From: Chaetoderma sp. LZ-2023a
Lineage: Eukaryota; Mollusca; Caudofoveata; Chaetodermatida; Chaetodermatidae
Length of the DNA: 64,000 nucleotides
Reading direction: 5' to 3'
Assembly (NCBI GenBank): GCA_034401795.1
Contig: CM067367.1
Coordinates: 77,077,259-77,141,258 of the forward strand
Both the position numbers and the translations under genes were made by a program. How positions within the stretch are numbered: the first letter of the stretch is position 1; every line of letters begins with the position of its first letter. The notes under the pieces are model-generated. The model saw only the letters and a list, made by a program, of their open reading frames with translations, did not search any database and was not told the DNA's origin. This document shows, one piece after another, positions 36,511 through 49,224 of this stretch.

Positions 36511-37185
36511 CTGCAAAGCCAGGGTTTGGATGGATTCACCATGAATTGATTAGAAACATAATTCTTTGTTATGCTACTGGATTTATTTCAATTTTACAAA
36601 TAAACTAAGATTAAGACGATTTATAAACTTTTTAAAAATATTTATAAAAACAGTTTGACTGAAATTCAGTTGTTCCTTTGACATCAAATCTTTTCAGTTA
36701 ATATGATTTAAAAAAACTGAGCAGAGTCCATAGCGATGTGCAATACAAACCATCTACAGCTTCTTATAAATGCTGACAGGCTGCAATTGAAGTGTGAGTT
36801 TGGGCGGATGAGGGGCTGGCGGTGGTCCGCAGCAACCAGGATCGAATATGTTTGTTTACACAGTTCTCTCCCAATTACAGATGGTCCGAATTTAGACAGA
36901 CGCGAATTCTAGAGAGGCTTGCGATCGTATTTCTCTGAGTGATAATCATTTAATAGACTATTGTATGTCTCGTCAGTTATCAAATCAATAGCAATCCCAT
37001 CAGATGATGAATCTAGGGACTCATAACAAACCCACCTCACCCGTCAAACGGACTGTCCAGTGGATGGAGTCGAGGACGCGTACTGGCCCAATGTGTGTCC
37101 CTGATGAATGACCTCTTGTCAAAATTGACAAATATATTTCTACATAGATTAGTATGAGAGGGATATACAGATCGAGATCCTGAAA

Positions 37186-37900
37186 ACGTAAATGAAATAC
37201 TTGAACTAAAATAATGCTTACCAATTGAACGCCTTTTCAATCGGTTTTGACAATACACTAAGTGACACCATGACCGTGGCATTTTAACCATTGGCGTGAC
37301 GCTAAATTTTACTTCTTGCCAAGCAGACTATGAATGTATGATACGGATTTTGTGATGCTATGCTCTTGCATTGCGGAATTATCGACGAAAATGTGTATTT
37401 ATATATGCACTAAGTGAGCCGGTGACCTCGACATTTAAACGTTTGAACTGAAACTAAGATTTCGTTTTAGCCACCCACAATATGACCTCGATCTTTGACC
37501 TTTTGACCGCAAACAATTTTTTCCTAGGAACTGCTTGTATAAATGATGAAGTCTATGCAGGGTTATTGAGTCATACCCAATATGTTTCATACATATGAAT
37601 GTGTGTGGCAATTCTGGTGATTCTATCTCATGATTCCAGAGATATGCCTCGAAGAGACATACTTTCAGACAGATGGAATGACGGACGGACGGATGTACAT
37701 GTGGGTGGGTGGACGGGTTTCAGGCGGGCGAACTGATAGACAGACGGATGCGTGGATGGAAGGAGGGAGGGAGGGAGGGAGGGACGGACGGACAGAAGAC
37801 AGATAAGCAGACCGGCAAGCAGACCGGCATGCAGGAATACAGGCAGGCAGACTGCACCAACGGCAATTCGCCTTTGGTGACATGAGTAATTATGTTCAGA
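37186..37900. repeat. Private insertion in unit 3 ending in (GGAC)n/(GGCA)n
   Basis: Unit homology stops near 37185 and resumes near 37900. Between lie GTGACCTCGACATTTAAACG, ATGACCTCGATCTTTGACC, and a tetranucleotide run of GGAC, GGAG and GGCA words (37675-37860). No convincing ORF. Probably a dispersed repeat of unknown class. Confidence 0.6.
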
Positions 37901-38417
37901 ACATTAGAATTAAGTATTAAATAATATGGTCAATATCGCATCTGTGCATCATTCCGTATGTTTGCAGACATTCAGTATCCATGCTGATGTGCCGTGGGGA
38001 TTCCATAAATATTTGTAAAAAACGTATATTGCATTTTGACCCCAGGATCCCCTACCACCGATTCGTTTTGTCTGAAGCCTTTCAACTCTCTAGACACATT
38101 TAAGATTGTTTTAAGGTTTGTCCAACAGGATAAATTGGCAACAAGACTATTTGCTCACACAGATGTTCAACCTTCATTTAAAATCAATTTTATCATGCGA
38201 ATTTCGCGGTTAAAATTTTAATCGAGTTGTAATGAACAAAGAAAGATGATACATTTGTTGTTAAATAAGGGAACAGCTATTCATCATATAGAATATGCTT
38301 ACGTCTTTATTTCGTAGAATTTGGAAGCCACACGATATTAATACAGTAAGCCGCTTTATGATTTGCCAGCTAAAGGGCCAGGAAGCTGTTGTCGCCTGTA
38401 AAATTAGGTAACACAAT

Positions 38418-39233
38418 GGCTCGAATTCAATAAGGCGGCTTAAACATAGGTTTATCCTAAACCTGGTAACAACTCGCTACATAAACTGAGAAATTAGAGA
38501 TTTATTGCAAGGTTTATCCTTAAACCTCATCCGTATTCAGATACGAGGTTTAAACCAGGTAACAACTAGACGAGGTTTAAGCCTGGTTTATCCATATTTA
38601 TTTTATCAGCATTCGCATACCATGCTCGCGGTTTTAATATAAATTTAACATTTACATTCTAAACTAACAATATATATGGAGCATGACTTATTATTAAAAT
38701 ATATTCATACACCGATGAACATAATCATAAAAAAGTGGTAATAAAATGAATCAGTTCTATTCTGTTAATAAACACTGAGCTCGCTTAAAAATACCTGTCT
38801 GACGTCAATCTCATTGTACATATGAATGGGAGAACTGTATCGCAAACTAACTCAGTGACGGGCTGACTTGCCACATTTAAAAGTGCTAGTTTTACACAGA
38901 GCAGTAGGAGTTAAACTACTCTAACATAGGTTTAGATTCTTATGATATTTTTTCTAAGGCTTAGTACATAAACTATCTTCTTGAAATCGGTTTATATTGT
39001 TACCGGGTTTATTTTTATTTTTTGATATTCTCATAACATTACGCTATAGCTTTCACAGAATCAATTCAAGTGTACACACCTTTAGAAAGGTGATATTAAC
39101 ATGCGTGTTAAATTATTTTTATATAGGACCAGTGTTTTAATTCAGTCTAAATGCGGATTTAAAGCTAGTAATAACTAAACCAGGTTTAACTCTTTAAACC
39201 GGATCTAGCTAAAATGCCTTATTGAATTCCACC
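38418..39233. mobile_element. 816-bp TIR element with CAAT target duplication
   Basis: Left end GGCTCGAATTCAATAAGGC, right end GCCTTATTGAATTCCACC (inverted, one gap). CAAT flanks both sides (38414-38417, 39234-39237). Unit 2 has the uninterrupted site near 22310 (CTAACTTAATATGTCC). Subterminal AGGTTTAAACCAGG-like words repeat in both orientations. No ORF, so non-autonomous. Confidence 0.82.
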
Positions 39234-39656
39234 CAATATGTGCCACCATGTAAATGCGTTTCCACATTTTGGTCTCTTGTTATCCTTCACAGTAACCTAT
39301 CATCGTCATATCTGCGCAGCTGTGAACCTTTCATTCCTAACTAGATGGCTATCCAATATGTGGAATAGATTTCTAATATCACACGCGTTCGTTTGCATAT
39401 AGGACAGCGTACCTTTAAGAAAAACGGTTGAAAGTCATGGAATACCACTACCATCTGGTGACTGTTAATAATACTTCGTATGGCGAGGAATCGGTGGTAA
39501 GCTAAATGCCAGTGTCGATTATTGTAGCTTCCAGATATGTGTAATTACATTGATGAGAGAAAAGGTAACTTACATTCTTGCAGTTGACACTGAATTATGG
39601 ATAATACGTTTTGAAAATAAGTAAGAAGCCCAAATAACTTACAAAAGCCAGTAATA

Positions 39657-39659
39657 ATG
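39657..39659 (+). pseudogene. Exon copy 3, destroyed after its ATG
   Basis: Unit 3 is collinear with the other units through TGACACTGAATTATGG and up to CCAGTAATAATG, where the exon's ATG sits. The next bases are AGGGTGTTACC instead of CCTGGGAAAAG, so the exon is gone. The break coincides with the left side of the fold-back element at 39660. Confidence 0.7.
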
Positions 39660-40905
39660 AGGGTGTTACCAAAACGAAGACCCAAACACGAAGATGGAAG
39701 ATACTAAAACGAAGACCCAAGTTACTAAAACGAAGACCCAAAAACGAAGATGAAAGATGGAAGACCATCTTCCTTTTCCAATTCTAAATAAAAAATAAAC
39801 GCTAGAAAACGGTATACATTTTGGAAATTCCACTGACGATCTATTTCGCACTCAGCTTGGCTATATAACCTAGGCTCAGTTTGTCTTAGCTTGGCTTGAC
39901 TATATTAAACCCGGCTTGGCTTGGCTCAGCCTGTCTGACTATGTTAAACATGGCTTGCCTCAGCTAAGCTAAGCTATTTTAGACTATGCTATGCTAGGAT
40001 TGTCTGTGTTAAGATAAGCTATGCGTAGCTATGTTAAGCTAGGCTCTAATAAGCTAAGTTAAGCTAGGCTAGGCTTATGTATGTCAACCTAGTCTAGTCT
40101 TCGCTATGTTAAGCTAGGATAGGCTTAACTATATGTTAAACTAGGTTAGGCTGGGTTCTGCTAAGCTATGATATGCTTATTTATGATAAGCTAGGCTAGG
40201 ACTGGCTATGATCAGTTTGGCGACGCCTGGCATGGCCGTTTTCATCTTGGTTAAGTATAGCTGGTCTGTGTTAAGCGTGGCTAGGCAGAGCTATGTTAAG
40301 ATTGTCCTGGTTTGACTATGTAGAGTTTGCCTAGATTAGGCTTAGCTTGGCTTGTAAAGGCAGTGTTAAATCATCATCATCATTATCAGTTTGTTACTAA
40401 AACGAAGACCCAAAAACGAAGATGGAAGATACTAAAACGAAGACCCAAAAAACGAAGATAGAAGATCGAAGACCCTGCTATAAAGGTTTTTACCACTCTA
40501 AAAGGTTTTGGTAGTATTACACTGTACTGTACTGTACCGATCCGAGCCCAGCCAAGCCGAGCTAAGACAAACTGAGCATATAGGTTATATAGCCAGCTGA
40601 GTGTGAAATCCATTGCCAGTGGAATTTGCAATATGTATACCATTTTCTAGCGTTTATTTTCTTTATTAAAAATTGGAAAAGGAAGATGGTCTTCCATCTT
40701 CCATCTTCGTTTTTGGGTCTTCGTTTTAGTAACTTGGGTCTTAGTCTTAGTATCGCTTGGCTTGGCTTGACTTGGCTTGGCTTGGCTTGGCTTGATTTGG
40801 CTTGGCTTGGCTTGGCTTGGCTTGGCTTGGCTTGGCTTGGCTTGGCTTGGCTTGGCTTGGCTTGGCTTGGCTTGGCTTGGCTTGGCTTGGCTTGGCTTGG
40901 CTGGC
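39660..40905. mobile_element. Fold-back element with long inverted arms and CTTGG repeats
   Basis: Left arm about 39700-39892 (ACTAAAACGAAGACCCAA, GAAAGATGGAAGACCATCTT, TAAACGCTAGAAAACGGTAT, CAGTTTGTCTTAGCTTGG) returns inverted at about 40555-40748. The interior is degenerate CTAAGCTAGG/GCTTGG pentamer sequence. A pure CTTGG array closes the right side. A short third copy of the arm lies at 42435-42505. No ORF for a transposase. Confidence 0.72.
40752..40900. repeat. (CTTGG)n pentanucleotide repeat
   Basis: About 29 copies with few changes (one CTTGA, one ATTTGG). The PSQAK and LAWLG ORFs are artefacts. Confidence 0.97.
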
Positions 40906-41279
40906 GCCATACGATATATGGATACTTTGGAAAGGTGAATTATCATATGTTGTGATATTTCCTTAATCTAAAGGGTGTCTGTTTCGTGAATATCTGGCGT
41001 CCATTTTAAACTCACTCTGAACGTTTCTCAAAATTATTGGTCAAATCAAGGATAGCCAGAACAGAAATAACACAGTCTAATTTCTTAATTGTTTAATACC
41101 CGTGCTGTAAAATGAAAACATCTAATGAGACATGTAGATAGACAATTGATTCAGGGGTTATGCCGAACCTATTCATTCTGAAATTATAAATAAAAGGCTC
41201 ACTTGAAAGTACACGTACAACATACTGATTATATTGAAAAACAATTTTACTGGAAGATGATCTGCACGTATGCACACAT

Positions 41280-41370
41280 CTTTGTCTATGTGCGTGCACG
41301 CATGTATACTCGCGTGCGTGTATGTATGTGCGTGGGTGCGTGTATGTGCGCGTGTGGGTACATGTGCAAT
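41280..41370. repeat. Degenerate GTGC/GTAT repeat
   Basis: TGCGTG, TGTATG and CGCGTG words without a strict period, comparable in place to the purer array at 10297 in unit 1. Confidence 0.6.
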
Positions 41371-42172
41371 ACAGCTCATGCGTAAACCTTTGTTACACAC
41401 ACCTGTCTTTGATATCTACATTTAAAATTATACAATGCTACACGTGTATATTGACGCATATTAATTAAATAGATGCATACATTTAGTTGACACCGTACCC
41501 AAACACACCACCCCACAAAAGCAGTCAAACAATAACCTGACTCTTAATTCTGTGTCACGAACTCTTTCATTTGTTTCAGTGATTGCCTAATATCAAGAAC
41601 AATTCTAAGCGTATTAATTGGCAATCAATAATGACCATCAATAGTACATCAGCATCATCCATACATAGATGGTTACAAAAGTAAAACCAGTCAAATCATT
41701 CTCTAGATTTTATAATTATTGTTAAAAAATCAATTTTTCAAAATCAAAATGTCCATTCTGAGTATATCTAACATTAACATGTTTAGGCATAGAAATATAA
41801 TTAATGTATGCGATGCAAACTTAAATGGTATTTCATTTTGCTTGATTACAGAGTACACATATTTACAGGTGCTTTAGGAAATCTGTTCTCGTTCATTTGT
41901 ATTATCACATCACAAACAATTGATTCATTTGAATATATGGTTATTTTATATATAGCTACTGTTCGTCAAGGACCCATCTCATACACACGCATTGCATTTA
42001 CACGAGTAACATGTGCTATATCTACGAATGAGCATAAGATCATCTCAGAGGGTGAATAGACTATGTACCGTTATCACCCGCCTCGCATTGTTTCCTGGCA
42101 CTCTAATACAGTTAAGCGAAATTAGCACAATTCTCAAGAGAGCAGATTGCAGTGCAAACAAATCATGGACAG

Positions 42173-42396
<224 letters not shown>

Positions 42397-42434
42397 CTTA
42401 ATCACATGAAACTATATATAATCCTCTAACAAGA

Positions 42435-42505
42435 TGAAAGATGGAAGACCATCTTCCATTTCCAATTCTAAATAAAAAATAAACATTAGAAAACGGTATA
42501 CATTA
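42435..42505. repeat. Fragment of the fold-back element arm
   Basis: AAGATGGAAGACCATCTTCC, CCAATTCTAAATAAAAAATA and GAAAACGGTATACATT match 39745-39830. Confidence 0.8.
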
Positions 42506-44149
42506 AAGTATATATAATCCTCTAACACAGAGAGCAGACTGGGCACATTTTTTGGATTCAAGGCAATAATATGTTGGCTATTTTGATACTAATCTAATTG
42601 GGAGGTGTTGGTACCTCTGGCAGTAACTTGTTCCAGTCAAATTATTTTCAAACTATTCAACAGTTTTCCTGTATATGAGTGTTTAAATTTAGAGACTCGA
42701 ATATCAAGTTACACCAGAGTGTTATCGAATATCACGTTACACCAGCCTGTTAGAATCGTGATAAGTATGTGGGAAATAATCTTCCCGACGGAGACACAGT
42801 TGCTGCTGGCCTAGGCTGCGATTCATGTTATATTAAATATAATCCAAAAGGTTTTATATTTGTTTTTCATGAAACTCGGTCACTTGAGGTATGGCGATGA
42901 AAAGAGCTCTAATGCATTTCAACCTCGCGAGCTGATGCTATTAATCTTGGAGACGAGATTCCTTTTATAAATATCTAATGATAGTTACTCAATTCTTCTT
43001 GTTTACCCATTACTTCCTCACTGGAGAGATCCCTGCTGAGGGGAATATAATCCAGCACTATTTATATTCCATATCTGGTCTGGTTCCGGACCAGGTTATC
43101 AGAGTTTCGGATTGCTTCACTCAGTTACACGCCGCAAAAGGATTCTAATGTACTTTGTTCTTCGGGTGAATTCATGGAAATTGGAAACAAAAAGCTAGAA
43201 AAAGGAATCTAAGAAAATGTGAACGAATGCAATATCTGACATAAAATCATATAAGCCATATCACACAGCTTGTTATAGAATGACATTCTGGTCCATGTGT
43301 TTAATTATTACCAGGGCGAACGAATAAATTTGTTTTCTAAACTTTTAATTAAAGTGAAATTTTGATATTGAATTTCTGGCTTATTGTGTTTATTTCCCGT
43401 TCTAGATAGTTAATATTGTCAAAATTCCTACAGAGGCGAGTGGAACATATATTTTTAAAATTTTAAGTTGTCTAAGGAAAAAAGCGATCATATTGATTTT
43501 ATGGTTTATTGAGGTTATTTCTGATTCTAGATATTTAACACTTTGGAAAGTTGAATTCCTTCAAATATCTTCTGTGTATTTGTTTCATTACATTGCCAAC
43601 TCACCAAAATACTTTTTCCAAGACACACGTAGGCATATATCTGACCCACCAAACGACATGATTTTATAGAAAGTTGTCAGACATCATATGTGACATGCTT
43701 GAATGACATCATCTGGGATTGTTAGGTAAAACTGAGATGTGAATGTAATAGTTTGATTTCAGCAATAGCACCGCACAGGAACATTGATCACGCAAGGACG
43801 GGGCCTCGTACTGGGTCAATATCGGGCCGTGTTGTTCTGGCATTAGCCCAGTACAGGCCCAATAACCTGCCTCATCGCGTGAGTAATAGACTCTGGCCTG
43901 CTCGGTTTCATCTCTGGATACCCAGCATGCACCTGCGAACTTATAATAATGGTGTGCTCATTACATTAATCACACTTGGATGAATCGAGATTAACATATA
44001 TTGATTTGAACACACATAGCTGAAGATATTTGTAGAATTTGTTAAATGATTTGTCCAATTTCAGCTAATTAACATCCGATATATGGCCTTAAGTTTTCTC
44101 ACGTTGTTATAAATAGATTACCGTTACCCTTTAATAGTTAAATTTGGTC

Positions 44150-44360
44150 AAGAAAACAACATTTTTCTTTTTATAGAATGCCCATTTGCAGACCAAGTAA
44201 ACATCATTTCTGAAATTATACCACTAGAATAACGGGCTGGGTTATCGAACCGATCTTTCCAGTGGTGAATTTTTAAAAATATAGTTCTCTTGGCTCTCAA
44301 CATGACATACCTCAGGACTACTCCAAGACTACTCCAGATGCTGCCATGAAAGGGTTAATA
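44150..44360. mobile_element. HP2 copy in unit 4, shared position
   Basis: ACCCTTTAATAG at the left, AAAGGGTTAATAATC at the right, hairpin ATACCACTAGAATAACGGGC / CGATCTTTCCAGTGGTGAAT. Confidence 0.8.
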
Positions 44361-45129
44361 ATCATAATTTGTTATTAATCAACATTTATTTCATTGTTTC
44401 AACTTCAAAAATAATCTCAGCTTGGGTCATATTCTAAACTTTTTGAAATATTTCTAAAACAATTGGACTGACCTAAACTTCATTGCTGCCTTTCACATCA
44501 AACCGTTCAACCAATATGATCTCGACATATTGACCGATATCCAATACACACTGTCTACAGATTGCTATACAAAACACTCAACGCTTCCCCAATGTGTACT
44601 AGCAATAGATACTAATCATCCGTATCTTGGCTCATCTGCTGAACAGACGACAGACGGGAATCTAAGTGTGGGTTGTGGAAGGGGATTGTGTGTAGAAATC
44701 AGGATCGACTAAGTCAATTTACAGAGTTCTATGCCCATTACAGATGGTACCAATTCCGACAGCCTTAAATCCTACGGAAGCTCGCTATCGTATTTCCTTG
44801 TGTGACAGTCATCCAATAAACTATTGTAACTCCCGCCGGTGATCAAAACAATAGTAATCCTATCAGATAATGACATATGGACTCATCCACTCCGTCAAAC
44901 TGTCTTTCCCTTGGATGGAGTTGAGGATGCGTGCTGCCACAACGTGTGTCCTCCTATAGTTGACTTTTGGCCAACATGGACAAATATATACTGCGCAGAG
45001 CAGACTGTTATAGGTAAAAAATACAGATAAATCCCCCTCCACCGGCGAAACTCTAGGTTTCTCGCTACACAACATATACTGCATTGGAGTGAGATACAGT
45101 ATGGTACGTTGTCGCCGCCAAGAACTGTA

Positions 45130-45330
45130 CATCCACAAATATCAGGAACCCGAACAGAATGAGTCCGGCTTTTCACAAACCAGTAAGCAGTATGGTTTTA
45201 CGGACTTATCCGGAACAGGACGATGGACAGTCAGCCAACAAACATCGACAGTAATAATCCGGGAATACGATAAGACGAATGGAGTTGCTGGAATGGAATT
45301 TATGTTGCTTGACAAAGATCAATAGGTCGA
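45130..45330 (+). promoter_or_regulatory. Conserved block upstream of exon copy 4
   Basis: GAACAGAATGAGTCCGGC, ACCAGTAAGCAGTATGG, ACGGACTTATCCGGAACAGG, AACATCGACAGTAATAATCC. A 78-codon ORF here is not open in the sister units, so it is treated as non-coding. Confidence 0.4.
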
Positions 45331-45854
45331 TCTGTGTTCAAGTGTAAATCGTCTTAACTTAATCCTCTCGCTAGATATAAGCTGTCATTATTTAATAAGC
45401 TTTGTCTGTCAGAACAAATAAAGTATTATTATTTTGATGGAATCTAAGACCTTGTATTATTATCATGCGCGTGTTCATCTTTATTAAGCATTTTATAAAC
45501 ATAATGCTTTTCTGTGAAAAACATAAAAACTGGTTAGCTGATAGTTAATATATACCCAAGCCTTTAACACTTGAGATTCCGCTGTCTCAAATTCAAGACA
45601 AGTATTCAGAGAAGCTCTTACGGATTTTGAGAATAATTTGACTGGAAGCCTATATAATTTATAAATAATTGTTCTTCTTTGCTATGTGTGAGTTAAAGGG
45701 TTGATTTATGTAATGTGTACATGCAATCTTTCTAGTCAGTCAACAATGACGTTTTAACATTGTTAAACAGTGTTTGTTATCCGTGCCCTCCTCCTCACCC
45801 TCACGCCCCCACACACAATATTCAATCAGAACTGCTTTCGCGATTCTACAAATA

Positions 45855-46085
45855 TTAACCCCTTAATGAGTAAATTAAGAATACAAAAAAAATATATTTG
45901 TTTAATGAATTTGAATTTGCAAGTCAAGGGGTTAATTTTCGAAAATTTACTATTGGGATGACTGACTCGGTTATCGAGGCAGTCATCGCAGTTGTACATC
46001 TTCACAAATTGCCTCCTCTTCAGATGCAACGCGATATTCCTGAAGACCACTGCAGAGGCCAGCTTTGGCCGCCTTTGACATGAAG
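45855..46085. mobile_element. HP2 hairpin MITE, copy i
   Basis: TTAACCCCTTAATGAG start, hairpin TTACTATTGGGATGACTGAC / GGCAGTCATCGCAGTTGTAC, ATTCCTGAAGACCACTGCAG, ending near TTTGACATGAAG. Confidence 0.78.
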
Positions 46086-46249
46086 TGCTAAAACGTAAAT
46101 TTGAATTTGATGCCAGGGAAATTGTTTTAAAACGGTTTGCAAATCTGCGAATTATGACAATATACGGGTTCGGTTTATTACATAGTATAATATACACACT
46201 GAAAAAGATGATTTTGTATGCGCAGAGCGCTCTAGAAAGGTTTGCCCAA

Positions 46250-46645
46250 TGAACGCATGGCAGTTTCTCAGAAAATCAAATGACGTCATAATCAACTACG
46301 TCACGTGTAGGCTGATATCATAATAAATTACGTCAGGAATGACGCAATTTAGTCTGTCATAAACGCAGAATAGTGGGTCAAGTTATACGAATTGTATGTC
46401 TTTCCAATTTAATAAACATTCTGTTGACATATCTTGAAACTAATTTGACTAGGCGCAGTTGCTGCCAAAGGCAACCACAACACCCAATCAAATTAGTTTC
46501 AAAATATTCACCAGATTACCTGAAATTGAGATTCAGAGAGTGCATGGATAGATTGACCCTAAGGCGGGCAATGCGTGGGTGGAGCTTAGCTAGAGATGGA
46601 CACGCCAAAGCTAAAATTGGATTTCACCATTGGTAGTGTGGCACA
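46250..46645 (+). mobile_element. HP1 copy (CRE end first)
   Basis: AAATGACGTCATAATC, ACGTCACGTGTAGG, hairpin with centre TTGCTGCCAAAGGCAACC, GGTGGAGCTTAGCTAG, AAAATTGGATTTCACC. Confidence 0.8.
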
Positions 46646-46826
46646 TCATGGGATCTACTGTCCTTAGATGTTGACCGTTCAAATTAGTTTCACATTATTC
46701 ATTATTGTATATTAAATTATAAAGTAGTCTTTGTATTCGTTTTTTCCGGTGGAAAGCGTTAAGTCAAATGGTTGAAAGACGACCATTCCTTTGCTATACC
46801 ATCTTATGACCACAGTTAATGCATCG

Positions 46827-47071
<245 letters not shown>

Positions 47072-47173
47072 GAGGTTAAAGGTAACTTGAATTCTTCCAG
47101 TTGACACAAAATTATGGATATTTAGTTTGAAAAAACCCAATGAAGCACAAAAATCTTACTCGAGCCCACGATA

Positions 47174-47249
47174 ATGCCTGGGAAAAGATGTTTGCACGAG
47201 CCGTACAACAGTCCCGGAAGAAGACAGTATTCTTACACACAGCTAGGAG
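47174..47249 (+). CDS. Conserved first coding exon, copy 4 (unknown protein)
   Basis: ATG at 47174, 25 codons plus one base, donor GTAAGT at 47250: the strongest donor of the three copies. The peptide begins MPGKRCLHEPY, then NSPGRRQ, and ends YSYTQLG. The block CTTGAATTCTTCCAG followed by TTGACAC about 80 bases upstream resembles a 3' splice acceptor; unit 3 has CATTCTTGCAG at the same place, but units 1 and 2 have lost the AG. The copy has no stop or frameshift. The intron begins with the 16-bp repeat and later contains an inserted repeat (47600-48770). Gene identity and remaining exons are unknown. Confidence 0.62.
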
Positions 47250-47340
47250 GTAAGTGAACCAGTCTACAATAGAAACGTATTCCAATAGCAACGTGTTCTT
47301 ATAGAGGCGTGTTCTTATAGCAACGTATTCCTATCGCGTT
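47250..47340 (+). repeat. Intronic 16-bp repeat after exon copy 4
   Basis: About four degenerate copies of the ATAGCAACGTGTTCTT-like motif, same position as in units 1 and 2. Confidence 0.65.
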
Positions 47341-47599
47341 ATGGTGAAAAGGTCAAATGTCTAAATCATGGGTTGACTGAGTGTATACTAGGGAAATAAT
47401 TTTTGCCGTTGATTCTACAGTGTTAGAAGGCAGAAACACCAGATTGGGTACATCCCTTCATATAGCAAATCCTTAGGTGTGTTCCGAGTTTGAGTTCAAT
47501 GGATCAATTGTTTTGGACATAACTTTGGACTGCAAGACGGTAGATTAACGCCATTTGGCGCATTCATTAATCTGCCATAAAATCGGAGATTATTAAAAT

Positions 47600-48770
47600 C
47601 AATCAGGATCTTTTTTCTTCTTTTTTCTTTCTTTATTCTTCATCAATAATTTCAGACCGCATCTCCCCCTACAATTTTAATCCGATCAACTCCAAACTTG
47701 TTCAACTTCTATTACTCAGCCTGGAATCGTGTACTACTGTTTTTATTTTGGTCAGCCCAGTAGTTTTCAAGCTACCCACCTTTGGGTGTGCAAAACGCCC
47801 TATAGGAAATGTATGGGGATTCTCAATATTTATCTATGAACTGCTACAAAACCCATAGTTTTGATCGGATCACTTCCGTACTTGGTCAGGATTTTCCCAT
47901 TATATTTCTGGAGGTGGTGATTGATCTGCGGGGCAGGCGCCCAAGTGGCGGTTACTGCTTGGGCGTGATATTACCAGTTTTCATTTTTGGCAGAAAGTAA
48001 CTCTCCTTTATCAGAGAAGCTCAATGAACATATTAGAAGATACCTTGTGGCATCCTATCATGTTTCCACCACCCATGGATCCAAGGACCTGGTGGAAGGG
48101 CACGTCTTGGTTATCAAAATTACAATTCAATATTGATATTTTAACTACGACTACACCTAGAGTTTTGATCGGATAATTACCATACGTGGCCAGAATGTTA
48201 CACTAGGAGTCCTGACGGTGTTGACTCGTCTGCAAGGTACATGCTCAAGTTTGAAGGGTACTCTCTAGGCATTAAAATGATCAGTACTCGCTTTTTCATT
48301 GGAGAAGGTTAATGGACATGTTAGATGATACCTTGTGATATCCTTTCATGGTTTCACCAACCCTGTGCCACTGGCCCAGGTTGAAGGGCACCCCTTAAGC
48401 CTGAACATTACCAGTCCTCGTTTTTGCTATAGATGATTTCCCTTTATCCATACAGCATGATTGAGAGTCTTAGATTGAAAGATATGTTAAATCTCGAATC
48501 CATGGCACCCCGCCAAAACCATGTAGATTTCTCAGTGATTTGGTACTTCAGGGCTTTTTCATCGATTTTCATGAACACTACTAAAGATATGTCACACAGG
48601 CTGAATCCGATGGTGATGTTTTGGAGTAATCCGACCTCAGTGTCAAGATCACTCCTTAGTTGGCAAAGTGACCAGTTTTTGCTAGAAATCAACTCCACCT
48701 GCCCAGTGATTGTCAATGATCGTGTAAGAAGAGGCTGTATACTATTTCTTTATGGCTAGACATCGCAGAT
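47600..48770. mobile_element. Private insertion with internal repeats of about 290 bp
   Basis: Unit homology is interrupted here. GTTTTGATCGGATCACTTCC (47858) recurs as GTTTTGATCGGATAATTACC (48157) and, weaker, near 47679. GATACCTTGTGGCATCCTAT (48037) recurs as GATACCTTGTGATATCCTTT (48328). A C/T-rich run starts near 47610. Open frames of 108 (+) and 90 (-) codons at 48433-48759 overlap and match nothing I know. Probably a non-autonomous repeat. Confidence 0.55.
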
Positions 48771-49224
48771 TTACAGTTACTTCAGTAAATGTTCTCTAGT
48801 TCATAATCGGGTCTCTAGGGATACTTCGAGTGCCAGGCCAAAGGGTCGAATACCTAGTTTCCGGGTTCACGTTGTACTGGAATGCAAGAACGATACATCA
48901 CCAAATGTGGCACGTCTATCCATAGTGAGACTGTCTAGAATTATCTTGAAATTCACGTCAGAATATCTAGATCTTGGGGTTCATTAAATGCATAACAGCA
49001 TTAGCGAAACAGAACACAAAGGCACGAGTCAACACCGCTAATTACTGCAGTCTAGTCGATACGGCTGCCCGCCTTGCTTGCATGGTTGCTTCCGTGAATA
49101 TGTTTTTGCTTGATGTATTGATAGTTTTCAAGTGATTCCCATCGCTTAGAAATCATCTATGCAAAACATATGCCGTCGGGAAAATATTATATGTAGTCCT
49201 ATGAATCTAGAACAGGCCTACTTT

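Noticed and set aside
40626-40955. 109-codon plus and 99-codon minus ORFs rich in LAWLG or PSQAK
   Set aside because: Translations of the CTTGG pentamer array; period five gives long open frames.
45089-45325. 78-codon ORF in the conserved upstream block
   Set aside because: The frame is broken by stops or indels in units 1, 2 and 5. Conservation is at DNA level only.
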